Positions 34,714-45,804 of a DNA stretch of 64,000 nucleotides are shown here, piece by piece; position 1 is the first letter of the stretch; each line of letters begins with the position of its first letter. Source of the DNA: Phlegmacium glaucopus (lineage: Eukaryota; Basidiomycota; Agaricomycetes; Agaricales; Cortinariaceae); assembly GCA_015039465.1 (NCBI GenBank), contig MU130073.1, forward strand, positions 95,787-159,786, written 5' to 3'. The notes beneath the pieces were generated by a model, which saw only the letters and a program-made list of their open reading frames with translations, made no database searches and was not told the DNA's origin. Position numbers and translations under genes: made by a program.

Positions 34714-35098
34714 GTAGGACTTTTTTTTTGGTTGAATTAGATGAATGTTTGGAAAAGGATTTTTTAATACCTAAACCGAGGGTGTTTGCATGATACGATT
34801 ATATAGGACTTGCATTAGTACTTAGTTGTTTTTTCAAGTCTGCGTACAGTTTGAACTTTGAAGATGGACCATTCTATGATTGAGGCCTGGCAGCTTGCTT
34901 ACTCGCAGGAGAGCTGTTCATGGAACCAGTAAATGATTCTTGCGGGGTCAGCGTCATGCCCCTCCTCTGACTTAGTACTGCGGTTGACTTAGTGGTAAGA
35001 ATGGTTCACTCACCTTTTGATCAATAATTTATTTGTTCTTGTGTTCAACACGAACTTCGATTGCCCGGCCTTTACATGTCTGCTCCAAATTAATATCT
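34714..35098. other. Intergenic, no gene recognised
   Basis: A 385-bp interval between two genes on the same strand. Nothing beyond T-rich tracts. Confidence 0.4.
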
Positions 35099-35876
35099 AT
35101 GTTGGCAGCTCTATTTCGCCGACGTCCAAGTTTTCCAGTCGTATCTATACCAAAACAAACTCACCCTGTATTGTTCAAGCAAAATCCTCCATGGTGGGCA
35201 AGATGGGCTTTGGTGCTAGTCTCCCTTGACGTTATGGTCGCGTCTGTCTCTCTCTAATTTTTTGATGTATTTTTACTGATTCAAAATAAATGGTCTCCAC
35301 AGTACTTCAGCAATCGAACTCACATGGAATTACTGGTCAATAACTCCAGACACCTCGGCGAAGGGAACGGAAACGCCAAATGATCATCCAGTACCATCAT
35401 CTGAATCGGATGGACAACGCGTTCTGCAACCAGTCTGGAGGCGTGGTGCATTTTGCCTCCTGCACTTTATGTCTGGTTGTGTTGTCGCAGGAAGTATTCT
35501 GGCCGCCAGATCCCGCGTCGTACGGTCTATAACCATCCCAAAACTTTCTACTACTACTATAGGAGGCCCAATGGTGGGTCCTCGGCTCTACCTCGAAACA
35601 GCAGGCCATCCTCTAAATCATGGATACGAAATCTACCTTGAACGATGTAAACTGAGCGAGTCGAAAAACAAACAACAACTCTCGTTTGAAGTGAAGGATC
35701 ATGGGAGATGGTTATTGGATTTACGTGGAGCGTCAATTAACGGAGCGGCGGCTCTTCCCCCATCTCTTAATTACGATTCTATGATGAAGGCTTGGCAGTT
35801 GGCTCGACAACGTCCAACGGTGACCCCAACCGATATCCCCAGCACTTCCAAGATACTGAAGAAAAAATTAACATAA
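35099..35876 (+). CDS. Basidiomycete protein of unknown function, two membrane segments
   Basis: Two exons in phase: 35099-35241 and 35303-35876; 238 residues. The N-terminus is basic (MLAALFRRRPSFPVV) and could be a mitochondrial presequence. A membrane segment follows (WWARWALVLVSLDVMVAT), then after a polar loop a second one (GAFCLLHFMSGCVVAGSILA). The rest is soluble: PKLSTTTIGGPMVGPRLYLE, YEIYLERCKLSESKNKQQLS, FEVKDHGRWLLDLRGASING. The two-helix plus C-terminal domain layout recalls small mitochondrial inner-membrane factors such as TMEM223, but this is only a topological comparison. Donor GTCTGT is inferred from phase. Confidence 0.75.
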
Positions 35877-36090
35877 TTTTTTTTATCTCAGATATTTGGT
35901 ACAAGTTGAAGGTTACAAACGCATCAATTGATCACATACATATACATTCGTTCTCAATAAGTAGCACAGTTAAATATGGGGCCTTTAATTTGTCACGGCA
36001 AGTTAAATGGTAGCCTGACACTTGCCAGGACCTTAGAGCTATAATAAGTCGAGGAGGCCTTTTCCAGCCTCATAGGTGTTAGAATACCAC

Positions 36091-37272
36091 CTATCGGTAG
36101 GGACCTACATAATCATGAAACACAATTGGGATCAATGTCAAGGGCAAAACTTCATAGATGGGATTATTGACCTTGATGTAGACGGCTCCTTCCTCAATGA
36201 CGACTTGGCTGTATCCATCTGGGATGGAATCGACGACACTAAGCCTGAAGGTTTTTGAGTCCAGGACTTCTAAAAGCCCTTCTTGTAGCATATCATCGCC
36301 CTCAAAACCTTGGGTTTTGAGCTGATATTTTAAACCATCCCTAAAATCCGGTGTTAAAACACAGAAACCAAAACGGAGCGGGAAGAGAGCACCTTACCGG
36401 AAGTATTCTAGCGTAGCTCTACCGAACGTCCTTTGCCAATCATTATCTGCCTTCTTGAGCAGTTTGGCATAGTTCGCCTCAAAATTTGGATCGAGGATGA
36501 CATCAGGAACATTGATGATCTTGCCAATTTCTTCGGTAAGTTCTTCAACCTCAGCACTGTACTCAGAGTCTATAGAATGCTTTGCGATGAGTGAGAAGCC
36601 TTCATGAGGAACACTATCAATCGCATTGGCGAAATGTTCCGAAAGATAATCTTGGTTGTAACCAAGCTTATCCTGGTGGAAGAGAATACGGAAAACACCG
36701 TCTTTGACGTCCGCCGAAATGGTAGATGCCTGAGTGGTAATAATGCATGTAATTAGAGATACTATAATTCATCTTGTGCACGGAAAGAAAAAAAAGGAAA
36801 TACCAACATTCTCTCCCAATTCGTTGACGGCCACCGTAATTTCAGATGCCGTTACAGATTTTTTGAAGTATTCTTTGCCGATGTCACCATAGGTGTCGAC
36901 ATAACGTTTCAATGCATAGCGAAAACCTTCGACATAACTGCGATGATCATGAAATCACTGAGGTCTAGGCAAGGCGTAAGATTTAAAATGGCCTACCCAG
37001 AAATAAGGGAACCAGCAGCACCGCTATCTGGTTTTGCGTATGCCAAGATGGCACCAGGGTTAATATTGATAGAAACAGGGAATCCAAGCAAATCGTTTAT
37101 TGAGCTTTCGAAATCTGCCTTTTTGGAATCGTAGTTGTCGCGAACTGCCGCCCATAATGTCAGAGTTATCTCTCGATAAAAAAAAAGAAGACAATTACTC
37201 ACTGTCCTTGCGCTGGGCGAGAGGAAGCTTCTCAATAGCAGGCTTTGGTACAAAAGGGGCAGCTTTGGGCAT
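36091..37272 (-). CDS. Conserved hypothetical soluble protein
   Basis: Five exons in phase: 37272-37203, 37144-36997, 36937-36808, 36729-36398, 36340-36091; 309 residues. I do not recognise the family. There is no signal peptide or membrane segment. Visible sequence: ESSINDLLGFPVSININPGA, YVEGFRYALKRYVDTYGDIG, FHQDKLGYNQDYLSEHFANA, ADNDWQRTFGRATLEYFRDG, and a beta-rich C-terminus (SVVDSIPDGYSQVVIEEGAV). Donor of exon 3 is GTTGGT, less usual but the only one that keeps phase. The even exon phases and lack of stops support a real gene. Confidence 0.75.
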
Positions 37273-38260
37273 CTTTTTTGAAGGGTGGTTTTGATGTAGG
37301 TGAAAAACTTGTTCAGAAATCCGATAGAGGACCTGTAATTTATTTAAAACGTTCTTGGTTCAAAACGAGCGTGGGGTTTTTTTACAGAGTTCTGAGCTCA
37401 CGCTGCTAGTCAAATGTCGTTTCTGAACGACTGCTGTATCAAATATTGGCAAGGTTTCCTGAGCGTGCAGGGATATGTTTCGGCATTTGCCAAGAATGTA
37501 TAGACATGATCGAGATCCGCACAATGTTGAATGCACATTTCAAGTTGAAATCATGGGCTGGCTACTAAACTCGACCCCAGCATCGTCCTCTACGACGACT
37601 ACAAGGGCCAAGCACACGAATTCGTCTGCTGCTTTGCGGATTTCAGCTACTCTTCGAAAATGCTATTTCTGTGCCTGAAATTTTCTCGCATGCCGAAGCC
37701 GAGCAAAATAAGAGAGTCGGAATGCATCAAGAATGCATTGTGCAATGGTAAATTCTTATGGTACAAATGGCGAGACTCCGTCAATACCGGTGTTGTGATA
37801 GGGGTGCCGTTGTTTTTACCTTCTTGACTTTCATTCGATGTTGCTGTTTTCTTAGTTACCAGGTCCAGGCGTTGTTCTCTCAGCATAGCGACACAAGCAC
37901 GTCTCATTCCATTTTTAATAAGCACGTGACATGTCCGTGATTGACTCTCACGGTTTTTGGATACTTACATAATATTAATAATAATATATTCACGGCCAAC
38001 ACATTTGAAACTCCGAAACGCGCATATGCCTAGGGACAATTAATTCGGAGATCAAATATTGACCTGCGCTTGACAAGATGTGTAAACACTAGGTCCATTT
38101 TACCTCGCGAATTCCTCCACCTCAACACCATAATTTGACCACAAAAAAAAAGGATGTAAAGGTGAGATAGCAACGTTTTTGAGGATAAAAAAATTTAAAT
38201 TTTTGGTAAGGAATTGAGGGAGTTATGATTTTATTTGTAAACACCCGGTCAGTGATAGTA
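37273..38260. other. Intergenic, no gene recognised
   Basis: About 1 kb with only short frames. AT-rich near 37970-37995 (AATAATATTAATAATAATAT). It separates the upstream side of the hypothetical protein gene from the 3' end of the chromate transporter gene. Confidence 0.4.
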
Positions 38261-39894
38261 TCATAAGCCGGATCCAACGGCTCCCCACCAAGCCAAACCT
38301 GCTGCTCCTCCAATTAAGATAGCTACGGCTGGAGGAACAGAGAACCATTCCACAGCCGTGAAAGTTGTAGCAGCAATTACTAACCACCAAGGCTCTTGCC
38401 CCAAACTCGCTCCCTGATTATTGTTTGGAGTAAGATATCCAATCTCCCAGACTCTGTAAACCGCCGTAAAAATGAAGCCCACGGCGGTCGCGTTCACACC
38501 ACGCAAAATACTGACGACTTCTCCTCGCTTCCTCGATTGATTCCAGAGACTTTGAAAGGCGATAGATAACCAAAGACCAGGAGTGAATATACCCAAGAAA
38601 CCAAGTATTGCGCCAACAACGCTGGGAATGGGTTTGGAAGCGGTTGGCCCAACAACGCTGAGAGCACCGAGATAGACTGCAAAATTGAAATTAGGCCCAG
38701 GCATGGCCTGAATGATTGCCAATCCCAGAAGAAAATCACGTGGTGAAACCCATCCCAGGGTCAACGACGTAATTACGCAGGAGAGGGATAACGACGGGTC
38801 CTCCACCGAAAATAATGGTGCCTGCAAGGAACATGTTGTTGAATAGGGAGAGTGGTAGAGGTGCAGGATGTAGTGCTCCACGCAATGATAAGAAAACAGT
38901 GAGTGCCGCTAAGAACCCGATGATCAAAGCCAATCCAACTTTGACTGGGATTGAGTGGTCGAGAGTCTGCGAGGACTGGACGACAGGTGTGAAAATTTGG
39001 TCTGAGTCGTCATTCGTTCGAGAAGTAGCGTCAACTGCCATACCGGATGAGATCTGTCTTTGATGAGGACCTTGGCTTTCTGTACTTGGAATATCACGTT
39101 TGATGTCACCATCTCCTGGTTGTGGGAAGCTCGACCGTCTTCTACTTCTCTTCCTCAACCATCTTCTCACCCATGATTGACCGAAACGGTCCCATATGAG
39201 TGTCGCCAAACCCCCAAATACGAGTAAGACGGGGAAGTACCATAAAGCACTGAAGCACAACCCCGCACATCCACCGAAGGCCAATAAAATCCTCGTTAGA
39301 GGATCTGTAATTGCCTTTCGTGCAAGCTGCACGGCAGCGAGTGCTATTATCCCGACTGTCGCTGCATTGACCCCAGAAAGAAGAGCGTAGACTGGGTCGG
39401 GGAGGTGTTCACCGATACGTTGCACGCCCAGAGACAGCCCGTACATGCCAATCGCGCCTGGAAGGGCCCAAACAAAGAAAACTAACAGAGCTGGTATCAT
39501 CCCGGCATGGATCTGGGCAATGTTGAAAAGCATCTTCGTGGATGCCGGACCAGGCAATGCCTGAGTGATGGCAAATAATTCTTGATACTTTACAACAACA
39601 AAAAAACCAAGTTCAACAAGAGGGAAAAAAAAGTATGAAAGGAGAAATAACCGTTTGTTCATCGAGCCAAGCAGGTTTTCCGACACTGTCTACAAATCTT
39701 CTGTGTAAAATCTGGAAATGAACGGGTGGGCCACCAAAAGCGGTAAATCCTAGATCGTAAGTACGTAGGAAGACATCCGATAGACGTGACGCAAGTTTAG
39801 ATGTGTTAGCCTGATAATTAGGAGTCGTATGACCGTGGCTATTGTCAGGCTGTAGTCGACGGAACACAGCGTAGATGAAGGCGTTGAACACCAT
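38261..39894 (-). CDS. chrA: Chromate transporter (CHR family, two-domain), apparent frameshift
   Basis: Exon 1 from about 39894 (start uncertain; the frame is open to 40104) to 39652; exon 2 from 39587. Two homologous halves, each with the CHR signature: FTAFGGPPVHFQILH and ITQALPGPAST in the first, TIIFGGGPVVIPLL and IIQAMPGPNFNFAVYLG in the second, joined by a basic Ser-rich loop. About ten membrane segments. Long-chain CHR proteins export chromate or move sulphate-like anions across the plasma membrane. Near 38752-38762 the frame must shift by one base between NYVVD and GWVSPRDFLLG; as written the first frame meets a stop within ten codons. It is either a mutation or sequence error, or a rare splice that would delete a conserved helix. 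Confidence 0.85.
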
Positions 39895-40104
39895 GCAATG
39901 CCTACTGTGGGGGCTACAGTCGCGGACAAACGGAGTTGATGCCTCCGGAATCGATAGAAATACATTTACAGCCCATTCTGAATTAAAGGGGTCAACATAA
40001 TACCCTTGCTGAATTATTAGTGCCTTGCATAACCAATGCATAACCGTTGCACACTGGCTTTGGAAATTCGTGTTTGTATCCATTTGTTCGTTATGGACTG
40101 TCAC

Positions 40105-40518
40105 GCATCGGTAAGCTGAGATCTAGAGATCGTGCTCTAAAAGTGTCCATAGCGGACGACGAGGTTATCGCTGGTTTGTCAAGACTTGCAAGGCGATTCA
40201 CAATCAGAACATAAGTTGAATATATGCGAACCTGCCAGCTTTCTGCTTTTATGTAAAACTGAAGTGGCATCTGCCCCTGGTATCCTCTTGGAGTTGGACA
40301 GAGATGTGTCAAGAAATTACTTTGACGTACATAGTATCCATGAGCGACACAGTTCCTTTTGGTCCCTTGAGTGTACTTTGATAACGCTTTGCACGTTTGA
40401 AATCACCATCACGATTGCATGTGTCAGGAACATGACGTGCTGATGGGTTTACGTTTCCAGGGGGGGGGAAAAACCTAGTCGGACTCGCTACAGCAAACAC
40501 CTGAAGAGTTGAAGAAAG
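40105..40518. other. Divergent spacer
   Basis: Between the divergent chromate transporter and the hypothetical gene at 40519. No recognised motif; a G-run occurs at about 40459-40467. Confidence 0.4.
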
Positions 40519-41676
40519 ATGTCAGTTGAAAGCTTGTAAGTGATCGATCCATTGAGGCTAAACACAATGAAGAGACTAATATACTGAACGCACCAAGACC
40601 TTTGAAAATTCGCGCCGACATACGTGATCATTGGGATTCGCCCAAGGCACCAATACAAGCGTCCGTCGAAGATCTGGCAAAGACACTCGGGCACAGACTT
40701 GTGCCACGAGTCGAATGGCCATTGCTCTACAATAGCTTGAAGGATCGGTTCTCAGACAAAAGTACCTTCGTGCCAACGATCTCTCAGATTGTGAACACCT
40801 TTTATCTGAAGCTTATATCAAAGCTCGAGGACGAAGCAAACTCTGAATGGACTGAAGAGTTCCTTGGAGTCTTAGCCAAAAGTACGCCTGGATCGACCTA
40901 CCCTCTGCGTATAGAGGTATGCAAGATCATGTCGGGAGTGTTGTAGCTAAGCTGAACAAGTAAACATTTAAGGCATCAACTAACGCCGGACCTCGACCTC
41001 GTGTCAGCTGGAAAGCAGAGTTGAAATCATTTTACCTTGAAGTTCCTAATAGCGAGCCTGCGTTGCGGGCAATACTGGAAGCAGGATTCGACCAAGATCT
41101 GGATAACCTTCTCTCAGGATCCGATTCTTTGAATGATGATGAATGGGCAGAAGTCACTGAGCTTGAGACACGAAGCACACGCCATACACCTCAGGGAATC
41201 CCCAGGGCAATAGTAGAACGCCTTCCGAAGATGGATATGTTGGCACGCCCTGTGGACTTATTCAAAACTACCACACCATCTATCCTCATCGTTGACGCAC
41301 ATGCCCAACCTCTCACCATTCAATGCAGCCACCAGCCGAGCCTCGATCTTTTAGCATCCTATCTGAAAAAATGGGGTAAAACAAATCCAGATGACGGCTT
41401 GAAAGTGAGTTCTTGCTTGAAGTTAGGACTGATGTGTCTGATTAAATCCAATACATTTCGAAGCGACATTACCTCAAGATAACTCTTATCGAATCTCTTT
41501 TCAGTGAGGGACTCATCGATGCCATAACAATCGAGCCGTACTCGAGCTATCGTATGGATAAAGAAACTCCAAACCCAACCTTGGTCCTTGCATTTATTGA
41601 AGGTACTTTGGGATACAAGTTAGTCCACACGACAGGTGTTCGATGGGTTTACAAATCAGAAAACATCTTCAAGTAG
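40519..41676 (+). CDS. Conserved hypothetical protein
   Basis: Four exons in phase: 40519-40535, 40598-40916, 40973-41404, 41479-41676; 321 residues. The first exon is only 17 nt (MSVES plus two bases). I do not recognise a domain. There are no membrane segments. Visible sequence: PLKIRADIRDHWDSPKAPIQ, SVEDLAKTLGHRLVPRVEWP, ELKSFYLEVPNSEPALRAIL, FDQDLDNLLSGSDSLNDDEW, and a C-terminal alpha/beta part (FIEGTLGYKLVHTTGVRWVY). Two acceptors end in AAG rather than CAG/TAG. Function unknown. Confidence 0.72.
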
Positions 41677-41712
41677 TAATCGTGTTTTGTGAGATGTTGA
41701 TAGAACCGAAGA

Positions 41713-41736
41713 GGCCCCGGGATTTGACCGGGGTCC
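41713..41736 (+). other. GC-rich hairpin just after the stop codon
   Basis: GGCCCCGG, a 7-nt loop GATTTGA, then CCGGGGTC: an 8-bp stem with one G-U pair in RNA. It starts about 36 nt after the stop of the hypothetical gene. It might affect 3' end formation or be fortuitous. It is not a tRNA: there is no T-loop consensus or second arm. Confidence 0.4.
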
Positions 41737-42082
41737 CCAGTAGCAACGATGAGATGTGAAGGCCACTGTAGCAGTGGAAATTTTTTGTTTTTGTAGTACT
41801 ACTCAACAGTAAAGCTCAATATCACTGAATTGTATTACAATGGCGAATGAATATCCATCTAGGGCTCAACCTGTAAGATAAAATGTCACAACAATATCCT
41901 AGAAATTTTTACCAACCCCCGTGTGATTTTAAATCCTTGGATAGAACTCTGACGGCGCTCCGAATGCCTCTGAATGCACACAAGCGAATTTGTTTGACTA
42001 ACTATGATTACATATCACTAAATACAAATTATAAAGCTTGCTTTGACAATGGACACCATGCCCGAAAGCCTGCATCATCGTG
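41737..42082. other. Spacer upstream of the GST gene
   Basis: No gene recognised; only a 66-codon frame with no motif. Confidence 0.4.
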
Positions 42083-43635
42083 ATGAGCAGCTTACTGAGC
42101 CGCACTCTCCGCATTGACGTCACTTCACGTGGATATCAATATCATATAAGACAATCTTCCCATCCTCAGTTCAGGTCAAAACTTTTATCCACCATGACTA
42201 CTACAAAAGATACGACTTTACAATCAGACATCACCAAGATGAAGACCGAATCGGACGGGTCGTTCAAACGAGCAGATGCCTCCTTTCGTGATACGATTGC
42301 GAAAGGTAGTCGATTTGAACCTGAACAGGGTATGTTTTCAGTGTTTCTCCTGATTCCTTTCTTGCTTGACATACTATCTTTGTTACCTAGATCGTTATCA
42401 CCTTTACGTTTCCTATGCCTGTCGTACGTTCCGCTTTATATCCTTGGGGATCCAGCGAATTTGTAACCAACCATTTTACAGCTTGGGCCACGAGAACTCT
42501 CATTGTCAGGAAATTGAAAGGACTGGATTCAATTATTCGTAAGTGGTCTCAGGCAATTTCGTTCCCTAAAAGCTCGAGTTCACACCGCATACTTCAGCTG
42601 TCACCGTTGTATCGCCTCGCATGGGCTCGCAGGGTTGGCCTTTTGCCCAAGTCGACTCTTTCCCAGATGCAGATGAGGACCCGCTGTACCATTCCGAACA
42701 CGTGAGGGATCTTTATATCAAAGCTAATCCTGACTATGGTGGCAGGTTCGTTCCTGCACGCTATATACATATATTCCTGATCTTTGAAACAAAATCCTTC
42801 CACGCTCAGGTTTACCGTCCCTATCTTGTGGGATAAGAAATTGCACACGATTGTAAACAATGAGAGCTCAGAAATTATCCGCATGTTCAATCACGCCTTT
42901 AATGATTTCATCCCTGCTGAGAAGGCCGCTATCGATCTGTACCCCAAGGATTTACGTCCTCAGATCGACCAGTTGAATGACTGGATCTACCCCGGTATTA
43001 ACAGTACGTCAGGTCTTTTATCTTCGGCGTCCTTTCAGTAACATATTCAAATTTGCCTATATAGATGGCGTGTACAGATCCGGCTTTGCAACCACCCAAA
43101 CAGCGTACGAGAAGGCTGTCGGGGAAGTCTTCGATGCCCTTGACAAGGTTGAAAAGATAGTGACCGGAAAAGACTACCTGGTGGGAGACAAACTCACAGA
43201 AGCTGACGTGAGACTCTGGGTGACGATTGTAAGTTTGAATTTAACTACACGGGTTTTGGACAGTCGTTCTGAACTCCTGGTTAGATCCGATTCGATCCTG
43301 TCTATGTTGGTCACTTCAAGTGCAATTTCCGCACAATCCGTGACGGTTATCCTGCCATCCACAAGTGCGTTTACTAATATTCTTTTCATCCGAAAAAAGC
43401 CGACAATGATATGAATTTGATATGTAGATGGATGCAGAAGCTTTACTGGAACGATAGTGCATTCAAAGACTCCACGAACTTTGAACACATCAAGACACAT
43501 TATTACTGGTCGCATTCCGCCGTAAGCTAAATCCTTCACTTTCTCTGAACCTCGATGGCTTTATTTACCTTGCCACAGATCAACCCCACGAGGGTCGTCC
43601 CTCTCGGGCCCGTCCCCAACGTCAGGCCATTGTAA
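42083..43635 (+). CDS. ECM4: Glutathionyl-hydroquinone reductase-like GST (ECM4/Xi class)
   Basis: Nine exons in phase: 42083-42329, 42391-42423, 42482-42538, 42598-42745, 42810-43003, 43065-43228, 43285-43364, 43428-43521, 43580-43635 region ending TAA; about 357 residues. The active-site motif YACPWATR (CPW, catalytic Cys) is split across two introns. Other family blocks: [77 protein letters not shown] and [14 protein letters not shown]. Such enzymes reduce glutathionyl-hydroquinones with glutathione and are abundant in wood and litter fungi handling quinones. The N-terminal ~35 residues are Arg/Ser-rich and could be a mitochondrial presequence; a second ATG at 42194 gives the cytosolic form. 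Confidence 0.93.
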
Positions 43636-43932
43636 AAACGAGCGAGTATTCGCAAATTTGGTCCTCAATACGAATAGTATCAGTGATGAAAAATCAGTGT
43701 ACAAAAGATAGTGTCATTCATTGAAATGTACTTTTAAGAGGTGGAGACGTTGGATGGCTTTTTTTTTTCCCTTACAATTTCTTCTGCGTAGTAAGTATGC
43801 CTTCCCAGTATTGGACTCCATCCAATTGGCTTTCTCAGTTCCTCATATTTTTGTACTCGCTGCTTCACTCCCCAGAACAGGCCGCATGACCTTCTGTCTC
43901 AATATTAAAATACAACATTCGCGGGCAATAAC

Positions 43933-44855
43933 ATGAACGACGCACAGGCATTCCACTTCCACCAACAAGACATACAAAATGCCTCATATCTTGATTCGAC
44001 CGGCGACGACTTTAACTTGAAGTTCTTGGGTGCAGCCACGATAGAACCCCCTGTTTATTCTTTACCAACGATGTGGACATCGCCACAGCTTGAGCACCGG
44101 ACGTTTTGTTCACATGTTGGTCAGATCGCCGACAATAATGACTATTATCATACTTACCGTGGATAACATTTATGCAAAATTTATTAGTTCTGTTGCCTTG
44201 TTAGTAAACCGCATTGAAGTCGAACAACAGCAGTTCCAACCGAGCGAATGCATCCAACAATCCGCCCAATTCCAAATATACCCTTTAACTTTGCGGTCGA
44301 TCCCCTCGCAGCAGCATCCTGCTTCTGGACGGCACTGAGGCTTCTCAGTCTCCTGCAACCGTTCCGGGGGATCATATAATCAATCTCACTCAAGGTGACG
44401 AACGACGACCTCGGGGAGGAACCAAGCAAGCTATCCTTGTCTATGGATCAATCAATCCAGCAGGAATTGCAGCAGTTGTATAACGATACCCGCCAGACAA
44501 CGACAGAGGCATCCATCCCTTCCCCAATCTCAGAACATGAGTGGGAAAATTGGAAGGAGTCTCGTGTCATACAGTCTGCACCTGGGCATCGCAGTTCTGA
44601 AGGCTACCTGTGGGATCGGAAATGGATCTGATTAATCCAAGCTTGGATCGTTCACTCCTCTTTATCATATATGCCTTTTTACAAGCTTTTTGACTGATTT
44701 TTTTTTCGCAGGGGAGGAAAGTAGAAGAGTCATGCAGCACAACAGATGTCAAAGGTGAAGCGTGGAGCACCGGATATGATGACACGAAGAATATTCCAAA
44801 CCAGACTCTGTGCGTGCCAGCAAATGCCGATTTCGAGTCTCCACCTCGTCAGTGA
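43933..44855 (+). CDS. Putative multi-exon hypothetical gene
   Basis: Coding-like pieces lie in sequence: 43933 (MNDAQAFHFHQQDIQNASYL) to about 44121, then Gln-rich VNRIEVEQQQFQPSECIQQS near 44206-44300, then LSLSMDQSIQQELQQLYND and ISEHEWENWKESRVIQSAPG at about 44430-44590, and a last piece VEESCSTTDVKGEAWSTGYD ending TGA at about 44855. I could not join them all with consistent phases. Composition (Gln, Ser, Pro; acidic) is that of a regulatory or disordered protein. There is no DNA-binding domain visible. Treat boundaries as approximate. Confidence 0.4.
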
Positions 44856-45804
44856 CGACGACATTGTGAACTAGATGCTTTCAAAGCTGAAGACTCCAGT
44901 TCCAGCAAGCCGCAAACTCCATCGGCGGCGTGAAAGTTTTATTGAAAGGAGGACCCCTACCTTCGTTCTCGAACCCCCCCACTGAATGGAAATTTTTCGA
45001 GATTCTTTCCACTCATCGATCTCCCTCCCTCTCGCCGATCGCTTGTGTTCAAATTCTTCTAGTGTATTTTTCCAGCCGCATATCCATCACTAGAATCGAT
45101 CTTCTCTCGTTGTCCACAACATCTGAAGTTTTCATCGATGAAAATTTTTCAGTTTCTTTCTTTCTCTTTTCTTCAAGATATGTGTCTTCTTTCTTCTCAT
45201 GGCTTCTGGATTGTGATTAATATCAGGATCGTAAATTGGGCGCCTATTGTAGACTTGGCTGTACCTTTCTCAATTGGCATCTACATTTTTGGTTTGTTGC
45301 TCTTCTACCAACGATGTTGCATCGAGAACTGTGACAAGGCAAATAGTTATCCAGCCGACAAGAAGGAAATACTCACTTTTCTTAGGACTAATCTCAGACT
45401 GAAGGCGATAGTGCATGAGAAGGGTTTGCTGTCACAAATTTGATCTTCTCTTTGTATCTTTCAAACAGCGACTCGGCAAGCAACTGACGCCGAACAAAGA
45501 TACTATAATCGAGTCCAAATGCTGAGCCGATACATGATACTAGTAAGTGCCCAGAAAGATACAAGCCATTGGTATATATAAAAAAAACCAAGAGTCAGTT
45601 AAAAAGGTCAAAAATTGTCCATACAAAAAGTCATCAAGTGTCCATCAGCAAGTCCAGCCGTTCGTGAATTGTAAATATAAGAAAGATCAAAGAGAGATGA
45701 GTTTATGAGTTTTCAGGGAATGAAGAGAAGAAGAAAAAAAGTTCATGGACAGATATATGGGTATTATTGCCACGAATAAACAGACTCATCTTGCCTGAGT
45801 TAGA
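44856..45804. other. Convergent 3' spacer
   Basis: No recognised gene; a 101-codon frame at 45138-45443 has hydrophobic stretches but no splice or family support. Confidence 0.4.

Noticed and set aside
41711..41740. Possible tRNA 3' half
   Set aside because: There is no T-loop consensus, acceptor stem or anticodon arm. It is a simple hairpin.
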